Shown in pieces: positions 48,642 through 58,987 of a stretch of DNA of 64,000 nt. Each line of letters begins with the position of its first letter. Position 1 is the first letter of the stretch. The position numbers and the translations under genes are program-made. Source of the stretch: Sclerotinia nivalis (taxonomy: Eukaryota; Ascomycota; Leotiomycetes; Helotiales; Sclerotiniaceae). The notes under the pieces were generated by a model. It had not been told where the DNA came from. It saw only the letters and a list, made by a program, of their open reading frames with translations, and ran no database searches. The stretch covers positions 1,178,001 to 1,242,000 of the forward strand of contig JAPEIS010000016.1 of NCBI GenBank assembly GCA_029531795.1, in the 5' to 3' direction.

Positions 48642-50259
48642 ATGATGGCCCTTTCCCACAACCACGCCAACTACCAGGCGCGTCTCAGCTACATCCGGCA
48701 ACTACTGTTAGATCATTTGGGTCTCTCCAGCGAGGTAAGCAAGCAAGCAGGATACAATCACTATGATTGAGTCAAGCTAGTGCTTGAATATCCGCACTCG
48801 GCTTGCTCAGCATCATTTTCCAATGTCCCTTCCCCACCCCGAGCTTCTCCATTTTCTATTGGCCAAATCGCCGTTTCTGAACCCACAATAATATCTAACA
48901 GCTATAGCTCTAAATAGGACATAGAACAGACCAAGATCACGCCGATCCAATACGAACCGGACTTCCCTTTCAAGTACAATAACTTCATCTACCGCCTCTC
49001 GTTTCCCACTGACATCTCGGGTGGCCTTGGAGATGCTGATGAGGGTCGCAAGCTGAAACTGCCAGGCTGCGTCCCCATTCCAGCAGGTACCAGGGAGTTC
49101 ATACTACGGCTCAGCAACCCGGACGCCCAGGACATGCACCAAGAAACGCGAGTGCAGAACAAAGTCGGCATCCTCACTCTCGCCTCGGCTGCTCTTCGCC
49201 ATATCAAGCCCACAGTAGTCCCTTGCGTTTTCAACTGGGGTGGCGCTAGTTGCGAGCATCTAGGCTGGATTCTGGAGGAACTGATATCCGGTGTATTACT
49301 CAATGAGGCGTTTAGAAAAAATATGTCTCTTGATTAGAAGAAGAGGATCCTAGCGTAGATAGCGGGATTGTTGAAGGTGCTACAGGACTATCCGCTTCCC
49401 GAGAATATTAAGGGCTGGGGAGGTGTGATGTTTGATGACAGCGGTGCCATCGTCAGCGCGTCCATGATTAGCGTCGGTGCTGGACCGTGGTCTTCCCTTG
49501 AAGATTCCTTTAGAGGCTGTCTCGAATTAGCATTCACCAAAGCCGATGCGAGCACGTACTTTAAGGGTTGGTATGCTAATGGTGTCAGAGAACGTATTGA
49601 AGTTTTTATCGAGTATAGCCTGCCAGCACAGTTCTTTCACTTGATATCGAAGCAAGACAAGGCTATCATGCACACGGATTTCAATGAGTTGCTTTATTAT
49701 TATCAGTCTATAAAAGTTTATATTGTTCAACCCTTCGCGACCCTAGCATTGACACTGAGACACAGCTACTGATAATCTGCTCTACGATCCTAAGACAGGC
49801 CGTATTACAGCGCTCCTCGACTACGACTTCTCCTGCATCCTGCACCCGGCATACGAGTTCTTCCGCTCATTTACCGGCAACGGCGGCCAGTTAACCGGCT
49901 GGTCGGATGACCAGATTTCACAGGAACAGGAAGCTGTAGCGCTTCGGAATACCAAACTTACTGGCCAGTTTCCTTCGCCTCTTCCAGCTCCGGTAGCGTC
50001 CGACAATGGCCCAGCGGTTGATTGGGAACTCGCGCAGATATGGGAGGACGAGCTGCAGAAACTGGATGTGAAGCGACCGAGCACAATACTGGGGATCGAC
50101 ACGGTTGTGGATGTCGACGTGCTCTTAGGCTTGCTATTACCCTGGAGATTAATCAATGAGGACTTTTTGAGAATGAATCCAGATGAGGACCAGAGAATGG
50201 CGCTGAGACGCATGGGCGAGAGGCAGCTTAAGGGGCTACTGAAACACTTGGGGTTCTAG
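48642..50259 (+). pseudogene. Aminoglycoside-phosphotransferase-like kinase, mutated
   Basis: The ancestral structure is clear. Exon 1 is 48642-48734 (MMALSHNHANYQARLSYIRQ...), exon 2 runs 48918-49683 and exon 3 runs 49766-50259, ending LLKHLGF. The kinase motifs are HTDF + TTDN (catalytic loop, split by intron 2) and LDYDFSCILHPAYEFF (metal-binding Asp). Three lesions are visible. Two glutamine codons have become TAG (49335-49337, SLD*KKRILA, and 49353-49355, ILA*IAGLLKV). The intron 2 donor after HTDF reads ATGAGT instead of GTGAGT at 49684. Both stops are C-to-T in a CpA context, the preferred repeat-induced point mutation site. The rest is intact and GC-rich. Such kinases often sit in fungal accessory clusters, and their substrates are mostly unknown. 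Confidence 0.75.
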
Positions 50260-50828
50260 AATTGAGCGACTCCAAGAGAGAAACGAAGGTGACAAAAGAA
50301 ATCTACACCAAGAAGGAAGGACCTACGTATTCAGCAACATCGTACCCCGAAAGATAGCCCGCATGTCTCAAAGGTGATGTGCACACCAGCCGCGCTGCAG
50401 CATGCTCGGGTAGTCAGCATTATTCAGCTAGGACAATAGATTACTGTTTTACATGTGCCAGAATATTTCATTTCAACCTGACCGTACCAATTCACGCATT
50501 GAAGTTGCTCGATTACTTTAGGTCGCAGCTGCAACTGTGCTCCCCCACATTCAATTTTCCGATATAGGAACCGTCCAATTGAAATCTATTGTCGCAGACC
50601 ATATAACCGTATCCCAATTCTCGTTATCGTCGCCCTTTAATGCCGTTACATCCCTGTAGGTACATGAAGATAAGCGCCTTGCCTATTTAGCTTTCTCCCC
50701 GCACCGTAAGACTACATAGCCCTTCATTTTTAACCTCTCCCTTCCGTTTATTTATTGTCCACCTTTACAGTCTATTCGGTACCCTGTATTCAACAACTAT
50801 TATCATAACCATTACCGTCATTATTATC

Positions 50829-52151
50829 ATGTCCTCACATAAGTTCGAAGAGAACATTCCCCTTTCAGGGGCATATGAGGACTCCGACTCTGACAATCAT
50901 TTCGAACCACCGTTTATCGACCGTCAACATCAGCTCTCGAGTCAGCTGCTAGTCTCATTAGCAGTTCTCAAGTCGTTATTCTTCCTTGTACTGAGCTTCA
51001 TCTTAGGTACAGCAATATCCGCGGCTTTCATTTCTCGGCTTACTCAACGAAAAATAGACGCGGATTTGGATAGACAATGCGCTACGCGCATGTCACAGTA
51101 TTGTGAGACAATTTTTTATTCATATCTCGCATGCAATGATAGCCCCGAGGGGAGCTCATCTGCTATAGAACCTCTTCAATTGCTAACAGTACACTGCAAC
51201 AAGCACCGGTATTAAAAACAATCAACCTGAAATATTCAGCCACTGTTTTTAATGGATCATTCATGCAAGAAACAATATATCGTCGTCCTGGATCACCCGA
51301 AGTGGATTTGGCGTGGAAGGTTTTGGGTATTGAGTGTAGATTAAAACATCCTGGGCTGTATCTTTCAAACAAATATACCAATATAGATAACTATGAAGTG
51401 TGGTTAAGAGGTATCAAGCAGATGAAAGCCAAGTTCTATGTTTACTGATCATTGAGAATAGACAGAGCTTCTGTTATCCCAGAAGAGGAAGGGGATGCGA
51501 GCGGACTCACAAAGCATCATGTACAACGAGCAAAGAAGTATGGCGGCGGATACTTTGTGAATATAGAGGGACTGCACCACCTACACTGCCTGGTATGTTA
51601 TATGCAGATGTATACGTAGCTTGAGCGTGATTGCAAAGATTCAAATCCCATCCATTCCGCACCAAGATCTGATGCTTTGCAATCTAGAATATAGTTCGCA
51701 AATCACTTTATTACAACTACGAATACTACAAGGCAATAGGTGATTACACATTTGACAACGAGGAAGATATCTCTAAGTTCCACGTTAGTAAGTTGATACT
51801 TTCAAGTTCTTCACTTCTTCAGTTAGCCTCAAGAGCTTACCTCGATCGCCAAAACCCCTTTCATCATAATAATACTAAGACATGGTATCACTACTAGCGC
51901 ATTGCTTAGATACCGTTCGACAAGTGCTCATGTGCAATGTAGACACGGGTGTGCTAGGTCAGGTATGGACGCGTCAATCGGAGACGAAGCCTCCTCAAGC
52001 ATTCCCGGACTTCAACACACGCCACAAATGCAAAAATTACGACGCGGTCCGTATGTGGGCGGAAGCAAATCAGGTGCCAAGTGATGAGAAACTTCCTGTT
52101 GGCTATATTGCTCCCCCAGAAGAGGGTGATGTGCTCCCATTTATCCCCTAA
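50829..52151 (+). CDS. UstYa-family (DUF3328) oxidase-like membrane protein
   Basis: Five phase-consistent exons are 50829-51102, 51204-51335, 51462-51592, 51688-51787 and 51898-52151 (891 nt, 296 aa). After an acidic cytosolic start (MSSHKFEENIPLSGAYEDSD) there is one transmembrane anchor (LKSLFFLVLSFILGTAISAA). The lumenal domain follows, with SPVLKTINL, VFNGSFMQETIYRRPGSPEV, EYRASVIPEEEGDASGL and YGGGYFVNIEGLHHLHC. After that come RKSLYYNYEYYKAIGDYTF, HVTHCLDTVRQVLMCNVDTG and FNTRHKCKNYDAVRMWA. Both signature HxxHC motifs (HHLHC and HVTHC) are present, and no stop or frameshift is seen. Characterised relatives (UstYa/UstYb) perform oxidative cyclisation or modification of dikaritin peptides or other metabolites. 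The substrate here is unknown. Confidence 0.9.
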
Positions 52152-52165
52152 GTATTCTTTCACAC

Positions 52166-52436
52166 TGTGACACGTTCACGCTCAACCGGTGGAACTGATG
52201 GGACTCTGAGCTAGCATGAGGAACAAAGGCCTATATAATGGATTGGATTTCCTTAGTAGATAGGAGCTTTGTGCTCAACTTCAATTAGCATTCTTTGCTT
52301 AGTTATTATCGCAATACAATCGTATCGTACAATTATATCGGACAGACACCCCTTGGTTCCCTGCCTTAAAGCCTAATATTAAACTCACGTCCTAATATCG
52401 CTTTCACGTGATATTAGCTATCATCGCGACGTAACA
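52166..52436 (+). mobile_element. LTR-like copy 3 (shortened)
   Basis: It begins TGTGACACG and ends CGTAACA. It shares GGCCTATATAAT, GGATTTCCTTAGTAG, AGCTTTGTGCTCAA, TTAGTTATT, GCAATACAATCG and TTTCACGTGATATTAG with the 48.0-kb copy. It is shorter (271 versus ~350 bp without the nested insert) and has no target duplication. It starts only 15 bp after the UstYa stop codon, so it probably forms the 3' UTR of that gene. Confidence 0.55.
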
Positions 52437-52490
52437 AGTTCATGAAGCTAACTGCCTTGACTATTTTCCGCCTCAGAAGCTGAGCTAGCT

Positions 52491-52928
52491 TTATATGATA
52501 GATCGTCCCTCTGCCTGCTTCACTACTCTTTCCTCACTCTCTCGGAATCTTCTCTCACGTCGTTGGTCCAACTCCTCTGGCGGCGTACTTTCCCGAGGCC
52601 GTTTCCTCACCCTAGGCTCTATAGAATCGAAGATGCCTTTTCTCTGCTTAATCATTGTTGTTCTGTTTTCGGCGAGCTCAATATATGAGCATAAAGTAGC
52701 AACGGGTATGTAGATTGAATGGCATAGGGATCCGCCGGGCTGGACCATAGGTTCAGGTCCGAAGTTTTGGAGTTCAAGGTGGAGGCCCGCTTCTGCGGAA
52801 TTATTCGGGTTACCATTCTCATCGTGAATTATCTGTTTGATGTAAGCGCGATCTATGTAATAATGATCTACTGAATATACCTCATCTATTACTGTTTGCA
52901 TAGCAAACCAATTCCTTTTCCCCAGCAT
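52491..52928 (-). CDS. Hypothetical protein (145 aa)
   Basis: A single uninterrupted frame with an ATG start reads MLGKRNWFAMQTVIDEVYSV, DHYYIDRAYIKQIIHDENGN, a more hydrophobic middle (CHSIYIPVATLCSYIEL) and a very basic/acidic tail (RVRKRPRESTPPEELDQRRE). The tail resembles a nuclear signal. I recognise no family. It abuts LTR-like copy 3 and may be a fragment of a larger gene. Confidence 0.4.
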   Translation of the reverse strand: MLGKRNWFAMQTVIDEVYSVDHYYIDRAYIKQIIHDENGNPNNSAEAGLHLELQNFGPEPMVQPGGSLCHSIYIPVATLCSYIELAENRTTMIKQRKGIFDSIEPRVRKRPRESTPPEELDQRRERRFRESEERVVKQAEGRSII

Positions 52929-53949
52929 CGTTGCTTACAATTCTTGGCCGCCAGACGGATAATGTAGCTCTTTTACTTCCTCGATACTTCATATCTAAAC
53001 CAACTACAACACGAACATTGCTGCACAGAAAATGCTCCAGTCATCAAACTTCAAGTCGAAGACAGTCTCCATGAACGTTTTGGAGAAATTTTTAGAAGGA
53101 ATAGAGCCTTCTATTTATGTTGATTCATAGAAAATATGTGCTAAGAGTAGTGAAATCGATTTTGGCAATTGTGAATCTACTTTACATGGCAGCTTCCAAT
53201 GCTATAAAAAGTCTCAGATTCATCAATTTTCGGAATCAAATATTGTGTTCCAATAAACTCAATAACTTTACATATAAAAACATCTTGTAGTAGTTAGTAC
53301 ATAAGTTTGTGTCACAAATTCAAGATATCGAAATCGCTTTGTTCAAGAAATACAAGTAAAACAAAACCTGATTCTATCATCGTCATTTTGAACCTATTTC
53401 TACCATTTTTATCTTCTGTCCTTGATCCCTATCACTGACAGCAAATACTGTTTATCACCATTGCCTCGAGCTCAAGTTCGATTATAACATCTCCCGTTCC
53501 TACAGCTGTTTGGTAGGTTGATATTTGTGAGACACGAGAGCTTGCTATCTCCTCATGGCTGGAAAGGTAGTATATCCAGCCATGTGATGCTTTGTCTTTC
53601 GGTTCTCTGACCGTGTGGAGATCTCAAAGGGTGGAGTGTGATATTTATACTAATTCTCCTTCAAAAACGAACGAACATTTACAGTTTCCCATGCTACTCT
53701 AATTTATCTGAATTATCTTGCTGTACATGGTGAGTCATATGCTTCAGAGCGCCACGTCCTCCAGAAGTAATATAACAAGCTTTCAAGGCTCAGAAGTTTA
53801 CTCCAATATACCAAGAATCCGAGAGTGGTAAACGACGAAGCTTATGTGACCACGCTCAATAGAACACTAACATAGTTTACTCACTTGAAAGCCAAGTTAC
53901 CATTTGTCATGAATTAAGAGATCAGAAGAATATTGCGGGGTAATCGTTA
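52929..53949. other. Intergenic, no gene supported
   Basis: AT-rich spacer with no coding or repeat signature I can defend. Confidence 0.4.
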
Positions 53950-55451
53950 TCATCTAGAATATTGCTGTTTTATACCTAATTGCGGCAATTTTCCCCAATA
54001 TTTACTGTCGCCAGTATGTATTACACTTGTGATATTATCATTATCAAATTTTAGAACACAATTGTCCATCGTCTTTTCTTTATATCTGCCTTGCAGTTTT
54101 GAACATATGTAGAGGGTCATTACTTTAAAAAAAAATTGTACTGATAGGCAGTGTTGAAAGTTCATTTGTAGTGTCCTTGAAGCCAGAAATTCATGATTAA
54201 ATTCATATCGGATCTGTATATCTGTGCGGCTTTGTAGTTTCCTTTCTCCGTCTAAATCTCGTTCAAGAGATGCTTTGATTTCTTGCAATCCATTCTCATT
54301 CTCTAACAAGCTTCTTATTCCTCCAAAATCTTGGTGAAGCCCATCGCTAATAAGTGCCAATAACGTCGATAATGATGATGATGATTTCCAAATTTTGCAT
54401 TGATTGGCTTTAGTTCTCGTCTGTACAATTGTTTTTAAGACAAACATCAGGCTCAATAAAAGTAAGGCCAACGGTGTAGTTATCAAACCCCATCAGACTC
54501 GTACAAAGTTCTGTTCGCGCAATGCAGTGCCTATATATAGCTTTTGCGTAGTCTTCATGATGATCTGAAAGAGCATAGGTAGTATGATCTGTCTCTCGAA
54601 CTCTGGATATGATGTCAGAAAGCTCAATGTAATTCTCTTTAACTTTTATTGCCAACTTACATATTTGTCATACTGACTGCAATGTGTTTCAGAATCTCAT
54701 TTACACCAACTAAAATCTGAAATTTTCAGAATCTACTATTACATAAGTAATAAATCTATAGTCATAAATAAAAAATAAAAAATGTTGATTTTCGTGATTT
54801 TTGGTGTAAAAAAGTGGCCCAAAAGAGGGGTGGCCCAAAAGTAGAGTAGTTGACTTATGCAAAAGACTCATACTGTTTTGTGCAAGTTCTGAATAGTTTC
54901 TATCAGTAAAAAACCATCTCGTCGTATTGAAATGTGGCTACTGATGTTTAGATCGCTTTAAATGAGAAGGGATATCTTGCCATCGCGTGCAAACAGCTAA
55001 GGACCGGTAAACAGGCCAGGTAAGATTTCCCTGGAAAAGAATGGTAATTATAGACAGAAGTGAGAAGACCGTTTTGTATAGCTGCTTTCATTTAAAGAGG
55101 AGGTTCTGGTACTTCACCCAAGGTATCGTTGTTAGATGCCCAGCTTTGCAACAAAATCAGGTCCAGTTAGCGTTTGGGTTATGAGCATGGTAAAAAAACG
55201 GATTCAATATCATATCGGCAAATATAGTTATGGTGTTTAGAATATATATCCCAAGTCAAAGTGGTAGAAACACATACGGAACCAGATGAGCCGGATATGG
55301 ACTTTAACTCAAAGTCCAAAAGTTGCTGGGATAGCGGATCGACTGCTAGGCCAAAAATAAGGATAATTGCACCAATAGACGAATTGCCTGTAAATAACAT
55401 TGGATCAATAATCAGATGTACTGAATAATGATGGATTAATTTACTGCGCAT
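53950..55451 (-). pseudogene. DUF3176-family membrane protein, degraded and split by a transposon end
   Basis: Recognisable family pieces occur in the right order on the minus strand. The first, at 55390-55290, is LFTGNSSIGAIILIFGLAVD + PLSQQLLDFEL (the usual LGAxxTxLALxxDPxxQQ block). Near 55100 there is PEPPL, a stop (TAA), then MKAAIQNGLL. In another frame near 55030 is GNLTWPVYRSLAVCT, matching the usual TGNCTW...LAVCSxC block but with cysteines lost. At 54480-54320 come a transmembrane helix ITTPLALLLLSLMFVLKTIV and then KIWKSSSSLSTLLALISDGL (the WKSSxLxxLxHGL block). Stops, frame changes and lost cysteines show decay. A Fot1-like transposon end (54709-54855) lies between the halves, and the N-terminal helices are missing. 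Function of the family is unknown. Confidence 0.6.
54709..54855. mobile_element. Fot1/pogo-like element end, truncated
   Basis: The sequence TTTTTGGTGTAAAAAAGTGG, a GGGGTGGCC block, then TAGAGTAGTTGACT followed by TA, matches the right terminus of the complete element at 61546-62363 (TTTTTGGTGTAAAATGGTGA..TAGAGTGCTTGACT-TA). The adjacent TAAAATCTGAAATTTTCAGA matches the complement of that element's subterminal region. No opposite terminus is visible, so it is a truncated copy. It lies within the DUF3176 pseudogene. Confidence 0.65.
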
Positions 55452-56211
55452 TGATTCTTCAAATTATCATCAATGAACCGAAGGCACCTGTGCTCCTTTT
55501 ATCAAAAGTCTCCACATCAATCAATGGTCTAGCGGTAGAAAACCAGAACCGTTTCTGTTGGCTAATGCATTTAGCGGCTGGAAAAGTAAATTTATACGAC
55601 CGATAGTTGATAAAATAGTGTAATATCGGCGCCGAGAATAGAATGGAATATTAATGTAGGTACAGGTTTATTGTGGTAATGCTTTGAAACAGTGATTATT
55701 GCAAGTATTGCAACGGTACCAAGAATGAGTGAGATTATTTCAAGAAGCCGCCAATCTTGCGCCCAGACCGCATACCTCGAGACCGTGTATTCATCTTCTG
55801 GTACTTGATTTCGCGCTGTGATAAGAATTGCCCGTTGTTTGGCGATTCTTTTACGCGCTGAGTAGACTCACTAACTTGTAGCAGTTCAATATTGTCCAAA
55901 AAAAAAATTAGAATATGAGAGTTTGGAAAGAAAAGTAGGGAGATCTCGCGTCTTCTTGACTTTAGATCCTTGAATAGAAGCTGGCCTGTTCCCGTATTTG
56001 ATAGGAGTCTTTTGATTTCATTAAGTTGGTGATGATAAGTCGATATATATGTGTCCTTGATCATCGCTTGAATGCAGTCACTTGAATATACAAAAGTTTT
56101 GATGATTGCGGTGTATCATCCTGAAATATACAAAACTATACTCTATCTCTCTGCTCATCTCACCCTATTCCTTTTCACTGCTTATCCATCCTTTCGCCAA
56201 TCAATCATAAC
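55452..56211. other. Intergenic between DUF3176 pseudogene and P450
   Basis: A minus-strand 109-aa frame (55735-56064) is Arg/Ser-rich at its end but shows no family. It may be decayed upstream DUF3176 sequence or chance. Not called. Confidence 0.35.
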
Positions 56212-58074
56212 TCACCTCCCCCTAAATACCAACTCACATTTCGGAACCCCACTCGTGAAATGATCTTTAATCCCTTTAAAGAACGTCTTCTCATCAAACT
56301 TCGTATTATCCGGAAACAACACTTCATACTCAAATATCGTTCTCGCAATCACAGAACGTAGTTCCATCATCGCGAGCCCTTTTCCAATACAATTATATGA
56401 ACCCATTGAAAATGGCAGGTAGGCAGATTTGTTAAGGACGAGTTCCGGACGAGTCGTCCAGCGCTCAGGAATAAATCGGTTTGGATCCTTGAAATTGCGA
56501 GGATCTAGGCTTTCAGGGTTAGTGGATCGGTATGCAAGCAGAGAAGTGCAGGAGACTAGAGGAAGAAAGCTTACCGCGATGTATTTGCCAAGTTGCAATA
56601 CTAACAATGGTATCACCAGGTATATATACTGTCCCAATACTCAGCCCATCCTTAGGTATGACTCTCTGAGATGTAAAGGTAACAGATGGATACAGTCTTA
56701 GGGCTTCTTGAATGATACCATCAAGCAATGGCGAGGTCCTTACATTACTATATTTCTCGTCCTTGAAGATCGATGTCAATTCTTTGAGGAGTTGAGCTTG
56801 GTATTGTGGGTAATTGGCAAGAAGAATGAAGAGGACCGAAAGTGTTGAAGCAGTAGTATCACTTCCTGCTCCTATAATTAGGCGAGAGTCGGCGTTTAGA
56901 AGAGCGCGACCAGAGGGTGTATTTTCAGTGTGTTCAATAAGATGGCCCATGATGTCTAGTTTTGGATTTTTCATCTATGACAGCATTAGCACCTATGTTT
57001 AGCAGATCAGATCTAGAAAACAAACATGTCTTCGAGCCTCTACCTGACATGCCGACCAATCATTAAACTCTTTCATTGGGCCCCCGAAAATACTTAATGT
57101 CTCAAGAATCGTCAAAATCCATGGAACGTGGACTAAAAGTCCCACAGCGACGATACCACTTTGGATATTATCTACAATATTCTTGACTTTGGCTGTTTGC
57201 TTTCCATCTAAAAACCGAGTAAAAATACCAAATGCTAGTACACTTATGGCATCATAACTGTATTGAATACATAGTTCGTTGATTACTACTGGATTGCCTG
57301 CACTTTTAGAAAGGCGGGCAAGAAGAGATGTTGTGAACTCTTCGATGCGGGGTCCATAGTCGGTGAGGGCTAAAATGTCATCGTTAGTTGATGCTAAACC
57401 GCGAAAAAACGACAGGAGAAGCTAATACATTGTTTAAAAGCTATATCCCAAACCTTTCTTCTTTTCTTATGAAAATCAGGATCTCTCGTCGTATGTAACG
57501 ATTGTGGCGTCGTCGCTCCATAAAATGGACCCTTTTGTAATTTGGATGAAAAGCCAAGAATTAAATTAATGGCTGCGGGATCAGATATCATAAGTTCACG
57601 AGGTCCTTGCGTATAAATCAGCTTTGATCCGTAGTAAAATTAGTTTCTGTGGACATTCACAATGCATTTCATACCTGTCCTAACATAATCCCCATACTCC
57701 TCTTTCAATTCACCAAGAACCTGGTACCATTTAACTTTTGATTGCATAACTTTTCCCAAACTCCAAAATTTGGAAAGTCTAGCACCAAATGGACCGGGGA
57801 AATGTCTCAGGGGATGAAGAAATGCTCGATATATAAGTATATTTGTCCATAGCGATACTACCACCGTCGACACAAGCTTAAATGCGAGTTTTTGACCTTG
57901 TCTAATTGTGAGGTTTTCATTGTCGCTTTTATACTGGAGTAATATCGAAAGTACAAGATAAAATGCTATGACTGCAAAAAGAATCGAAAAGGGATGACGA
58001 TCAAATTCCCTTTTCCTTACAATATTGTGGAAGAATACACCTGCTGCGGCAGCGATGATATACAAGGTTGACAT
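56212..58074 (-). CDS. Cytochrome P450 monooxygenase (fungal, tryprostatin-hydroxylase-like architecture)
   Basis: Five phase-consistent exons are 57675-58074, 57429-57605, 57026-57369, 56575-56974 and 56212-56504 (537 aa). I start at the ATG at 58074, giving MSTLYIIAAAAGVFFHNIV. Up to three N-terminal hydrophobic segments precede the proline hinge HPLRHFPGPFGARLSKFWSL. I see YGDYVRTGPRELMISDP (joined across intron 1), the I-helix AGSDTTAST, the K-helix ExxR in EALRLYPSV, the PERW motif FIPERW, and the heme loop FSMGSYNCIGKGLAMMELR with Cys as ligand. It is an ER-bound monooxygenase and all catalytic motifs are intact. Several fungal P450s of this layout act on peptide or indole metabolites. 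The substrate is unknown. It is divergent from the 7TM gene at 58988. Confidence 0.92.
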
Positions 58075-58987
58075 TATCAATATTGGTGAAGGTTGCCTAT
58101 CTCAAACCATAGAGTTTTTGTCAACCTGAGACGAATAAACAAACATATGAAAAAGTTGGAATGATAATAACTGGGACCACAAACTTTACAGCTGGAAAAA
58201 GAAGGTGGAGAAGGATGTATGCTGACAGCCCGCTCTCACCCGAGTGGGGGGAACTGTTTCTTTTCCTGTATGATAAGCGGGGCCGAACCGTTTTTCATCA
58301 TAATCTAGCTCTTGCTCTAAGATTATCCCGAGTCAGTTGCAATTTCATTTTGTTCCTAACAATGGCATCGCTAATTGATTTGCTGTCCAGTAGGGCTAGA
58401 ATACAATAAAGTATAATGGAAAGCCTTTAGTTAGATTATACATTACATCACGCACGTGACTTTCACTAACCCGTGACTCTCACTAACCAATCAGAGAGCT
58501 CCAATTCTCTAGCCCTTCCTAGTATAAAATTTTGATGATTAGTCGAAGAAATAATGATTAATCATTGCAGCACTGAGCGCTGCGGTATTTGCCATGCGTA
58601 TTTACCATGCCTTGCTCTTTTATTTTCAGCTCCTCAGCTTAATTTACTGGCATCCTAGAACCACGCAGGAGAATATTATCAAATTCAAAGGGGTACCACA
58701 GTTGGGCCAATCATAAATGCGATTTCGCATGCAACATTCATTCTCGGCGTCAACTGCATACCGGGATATACCACTCACTGCGTTTCCCAGGGCCACCTTC
58801 TTTATTCCATGAATTCGGAATGCAAAATGATGATCGCGAGTCCAGTATAATAAATCTTGCCCTGAAGCAGTATCGTATAAAAATCCCTTTTTGCCCTCGA
58901 CATAGATACAAGATGAATCCTACTCCCAATTCCAGTTCATAGAGCTTTAACATCTTTCTGTATCAAAATTAAAGGAGCAGCGCGAAT
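58075..58987. promoter_or_regulatory. Divergent promoter region, P450 / 7TM protein
   Basis: A 913-bp spacer lies between the P450 start (minus) and the rhodopsin-domain gene start (plus). It contains CACGTGAC (58454-58461), a tandem 17-bp repeat (58455-58488) and a CCAATC box immediately after it (58487-58492). The layout suggests possible co-regulation of the two genes, but this is inference. Confidence 0.5.
58455..58488 (+). repeat. Tandem 17-bp repeat in divergent promoter
   Basis: CGTGACTTTCACTAACC (58455-58471) is directly followed by CGTGACTCTCACTAACC (58472-58488), differing at one base. Position and symmetry suggest a doubled regulator-binding site. A CCAAT box overlaps its right end. 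Confidence 0.6.
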
